Source: Flavobacterium limnophilum (GTDB lineage Bacteria > Bacteroidota > Bacteroidia > Flavobacteriales > Flavobacteriaceae). Taken from it: 64,000 nt of DNA. The translations under genes were made by a program, and so were the position numbers. The stretch is taken from assembly GCF_027111315.2 (NCBI RefSeq), contig NZ_CP114289.2, positions 3,038,001-3,102,000 on the forward strand. Reading direction: 5' to 3'. The notes beneath the pieces were generated by a model. It did no database searches. It was not told the DNA's origin and was given only the letters and a program-made list of their open reading frames with translations. Positions 61,707 to 64,000 of the stretch are shown here, piece after piece (the first letter of the stretch is position 1; each line of letters starts with the position of its first letter).

Positions 61707-63839
61707 CTAATAATCAAAATACCAATTGAACACGTCCGAGCGAATTCCCAAAGAAAACCAAGTAGTGCTTTCCTTGAAGGTTGTGGCCGTGTCTTTTGAA
61801 GGGTCAAAATTCCTGTAAATAAAACTACCAAAAAGTTTCAAGTTCGTCATTGGGTTTATCAAATATCCCGCTTGCAAGTCCGTGATAAAAACATTGGTTT
61901 TATTTCCTTGACCCACTTTTACGCCCGTGTCAGCATATCTCTCAACATCATAATCCCTGTAAATATTCCCGCCATAATTGGAATTGGCTCCTGAACTGGC
62001 AAAATCAAAACCGCGAATTCCATAGGTCATTTTGGCATCGGCAAAAAGTCGCCCTTTGTGGTAACGACCAATGGCAACGATTTCTTCGAAATTTCCACCC
62101 CATTGATGCCCCATACTTTGATTGGCGTGAGCATAATTGGTAAGTGGATCACTGTGCGAATACACATAAGGACGAACGTGATTGTATTCCAACTGCAACA
62201 ATAAATTGTCTACTTTAAAAGCATTGAAATATTTCACGCCCAACTGATAGGCAAATTTATTTTTCCAACTATTGCCCCCCCCCTTTATGGCATCGGTCGA
62301 AAATTCGTCAATCAGCAATTGTCCATAAAGATTCACCTGATTGCTCCATTTGTATTTGTAAGTCAAGCCCAAAAGTGCATTTCCTGTTCTTCCGGAAGCG
62401 GCAAACTCGACGGCGCGATAAAAAATAATGGGATTCACGAAATACATGTCAAATCCCCTATTATTGGTATCCGACCAAACTACCGATTCAAAAAGCCCCA
62501 AATTCAATCGATTCGAAATATTCCAGCTCAAATAATGGTTGGCCATAAACTTCGTGGCATAGGTTTTTTCGACAGAGACTTCCGGACGCACGTCTTTGAG
62601 CCACATATAAGTGTTGGTGTATTTTATTTTCCAAAAATTGGTATTTATTTTAAAATACGGATACGGACTTGTACCGTCACCTTCCAATATAGATCGGTAT
62701 CCGTCACCAATGAAATTTCTGCCATAACCCAATTGAAAATCGATAAATTTTGCCGGAGCAAATGTGATATTGGCTTCCGCCAACGGAAAATCGTAGGCAT
62801 CCGTCTTGAAATCTTTGGCAATTCCAATTCCGGGAATAATGGCAGGATTTCCGCCGGCTGGTTTTATCAATTCGGCATAACGATTATAATAATCGGCAAA
62901 ACGTCCTTGACTTTCAAAAATGGTTGTCGTGAAATTTACTTGCGAACCCAATCCACCACTAAAATTTATCCCTCGTGTATTTACAAATGTACTGACCTGA
63001 TTTTTCCCTGAAGCTGTCCCCACTTGTAAATCAACAATGGGATTGATGACAAACCAATAGTCCTCACCCTGAATTTCGACCAAGTTTTCATTCCATAATT
63101 TTCGTCCCCACCAGCCTGATTTGTCTTTTTTTATTTTTTCGTTTTCGGCCGTGAAATCGTAATATTTGGCAACTTCTGCATAAGTATACGGCTTCGAGCC
63201 TGTGTGGTTGTTACTTCCAACCTGATTCATCGAAGCATCGAAATGGGCGTAATAACTGTGCGAAAACGGAATATTCAAATGACTTTTGAACTGGGGATTG
63301 TTAAATTTCTTATACGGAATACTGTCCAATTCCGTCAATTTCTTGGTTGACGCATTTTTAGCCTCCACTGCAGCAGCTGCAGCTAGCGCTTCGGCGGCTT
63401 GTTGTTCGGCACTTTTTAAGGGTATTGAAATAGTGATATTGTATTGGGAAAAAGCGGGATTCCCATTGTAGGTTGACGGCTTGATTTTTGGAAACTTGGC
63501 AAAAACTCTTTTTGCTTCCTTAATTAAGGCATCGTCAACCGCATTGGCATAAACCACTTTGAAAACACCTTTTTCGTCGACTTCAAAAAGCACTTTTACT
63601 TTTCCCTGAAAATTATTTTGAACTAGATTCTCGGGAACCACAAAATTTTCGAAAACGAAATCCTGCACTTCATTGTAAAAACATTTCTCCAAGGTTGAAG
63701 CTTCTAAATTTTCACATTTGGGAAAAACAGGAAATCGTGATGGAGAACTCACTGCTTTTTTGGGAGTAGTATTTACATTTTGCGACAAAGCGACAAAACT
63801 GCAAAGAGATAAAAACAATGAAAGCAATCCTTTTTTCAT
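61707..63839 (-). CDS. RemB-like gliding motility outer-membrane protein
   Basis: The 710-residue protein has a signal peptide (KKGLLSLFLSLCSFVALSQ) and an N-terminal TonB-C-like energy-transducer fold (about 60-150, FQGKVKVLFEVDEKGVFKVVYA). An Ala/Glu-rich coiled linker (about 152-172) follows. The large region from about 180 is rich in aromatic, alternating strands (FVNPIIFYRAVEFA, GVKYFNAFKVDNLLLQLEYNHV), a barrel pattern like that of Wzi/capsule-assembly proteins. The overall architecture agrees with what I remember of proteins annotated RemB in Flavobacterium. It follows deoC by 15 bp and is probably cotranscribed with it. Confidence 0.68.
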   Translation of the reverse strand: MKKGLLSLFLSLCSFVALSQNVNTTPKKAVSSPSRFPVFPKCENLEASTLEKCFYNEVQDFVFENFVVPENLVQNNFQGKVKVLFEVDEKGVFKVVYANAVDDALIKEAKRVFAKFPKIKPSTYNGNPAFSQYNITISIPLKSAEQQAAEALAAAAAVEAKNASTKKLTELDSIPYKKFNNPQFKSHLNIPFSHSYYAHFDASMNQVGSNNHTGSKPYTYAEVAKYYDFTAENEKIKKDKSGWWGRKLWNENLVEIQGEDYWFVINPIVDLQVGTASGKNQVSTFVNTRGINFSGGLGSQVNFTTTIFESQGRFADYYNRYAELIKPAGGNPAIIPGIGIAKDFKTDAYDFPLAEANITFAPAKFIDFQLGYGRNFIGDGYRSILEGDGTSPYPYFKINTNFWKIKYTNTYMWLKDVRPEVSVEKTYATKFMANHYLSWNISNRLNLGLFESVVWSDTNNRGFDMYFVNPIIFYRAVEFAASGRTGNALLGLTYKYKWSNQVNLYGQLLIDEFSTDAIKGGGNSWKNKFAYQLGVKYFNAFKVDNLLLQLEYNHVRPYVYSHSDPLTNYAHANQSMGHQWGGNFEEIVAIGRYHKGRLFADAKMTYGIRGFDFASSGANSNYGGNIYRDYDVERYADTGVKVGQGNKTNVFITDLQAGYLINPMTNLKLFGSFIYRNFDPSKDTATTFKESTTWFSLGIRSDVFNWYFDY

Positions 63840-63854
63840 ATTGGTTTTTTGTGT

Positions 63855-64000
63855 TTAGTACTCGCCTTGGGCTTTTTGTCCGTTGGCAATGGCTTTAGCT
63901 CCCGAAGTACCAATTCGTTTTACGCCAAGTCGAATCATTTCGACTGCTTCTTCATAAGTTCTCACTCCACCAGCGGCTTTTACCGGAAGAGGCGATGCGT
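63855..64000 (-). CDS. deoC: Deoxyribose-phosphate aldolase, C-terminal end
   Basis: The right edge of the window cuts this gene; only the last 48 codons are visible. The translation contains LPVKAAGGVRTYEEAVEMI and GVKRIGTSGAKAI before a short tail GQKAQGEY. These are the Schiff-base lysine strand (VKAAGG) and the phosphate-binding GTSG of DeoC. It cleaves deoxyribose 5-phosphate to acetaldehyde and glyceraldehyde 3-phosphate. Stop codon at 63855-63857. Confidence 0.92.
   Translation of the reverse strand, partial: ASPLPVKAAGGVRTYEEAVEMIRLGVKRIGTSGAKAIANGQKAQGEY

Noticed and set aside
62319..63011. A 230-codon plus-strand frame inside the RemB-like gene
   Set aside because: Composition is basic and aromatic without recognisable motifs; the minus-strand gene is continuous with a signal peptide.

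Overview
The window is an AT-rich chromosomal segment of a member of the Bacteroidota, most likely Flavobacterium or a close relative. Supporting signs are: the Bacteroidota promoter motif (TTG, about 19 nt, TAnnTTTG) ahead of several genes and of the tRNA pair; A-rich leaders with little Shine-Dalgarno sequence; a giant surface protein ending in a type B sorting domain of the type IX secretion system (T9SS); a PorP/SprF-family protein; a RemB-like outer-membrane protein; and a fused FolK-deoxynucleoside kinase. It is mostly housekeeping DNA. No prophage, CRISPR array, rRNA or replication origin was seen. The clearly mobile item is one IS1595-type insertion sequence.

Layout. 1-2,100: end of waaA, a small repetitive lipoprotein gene, a terminator-rich gap, and a tRNA-Gly/tRNA-Leu pair. 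2.1-12 kb: mutS, a DUF1573 protein, a SpoU methyltransferase, the 1,600-residue LRR/lectin/T9SS surface protein and the FolK-dNK fusion. 12-17.6 kb: sppA, an AsmA-like protein and a DUF2797 protein. 17.8-24.8 kb: GH3 protein, serB, clpX, clpP, tig and a small holin-like membrane protein. 24.8-25.8 kb: the IS. 25.8-29.9 kb: hydrolase, pdxJ, CBS protein, nadK and an envelope protein. 29.9-35.3 kb: an envelope-biogenesis operon uppS-bamA-ompH1-ompH2. 35.4-43.2 kb: murI, a hexapeptide protein, PorP/SprF, an NFU protein, a YyaL-like protein, MscS, a RelE/ParE toxin-antitoxin pair and tsaB. 43.4-50.5 kb: a six-gene MacAB-TolC-like efflux operon with two adaptors. 50.7-57.3 kb: a DUF4403 lipoprotein and two linked units for cytochrome oxidase (cyoE, two subunit III-type proteins, subunit IV, then a thioredoxin-like protein, SCO, DUF420 and a tiny CxxC membrane protein). 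57.8-61.6 kb: two hybrid histidine kinases with no DNA-binding partner. 61.7-64 kb: RemB-like protein and the end of deoC.

Functional links. UppS, BamA and the Skp/OmpH chaperones supply lipid carrier, barrel insertion and periplasmic escort in one transcription unit. The large adhesin, the PorP/SprF protein and the RemB-like protein belong to the surface/gliding/T9SS theme although they are scattered. The cyoE-to-SCO stretch makes heme O, oxidase subunits and copper-site assembly factors. ClpP-ClpX-trigger factor form a proteostasis block.

The most unusual sequence-level observation is the 99-codon gene at 52111-52410. Nearly its whole signal peptide is written by two arrays of 7-bp tandem repeats, the kind of repeat that is extragenic elsewhere in this window (between clpP and clpX). 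Other points of note are several perfect inverted repeats in intergenic DNA, a hairpin overlapping the predicted tig promoter, a cluster of non-ATG starts (mutS, tsaB, cyoE, bamA), and an OmpH protein with a long repetitive charged tail.
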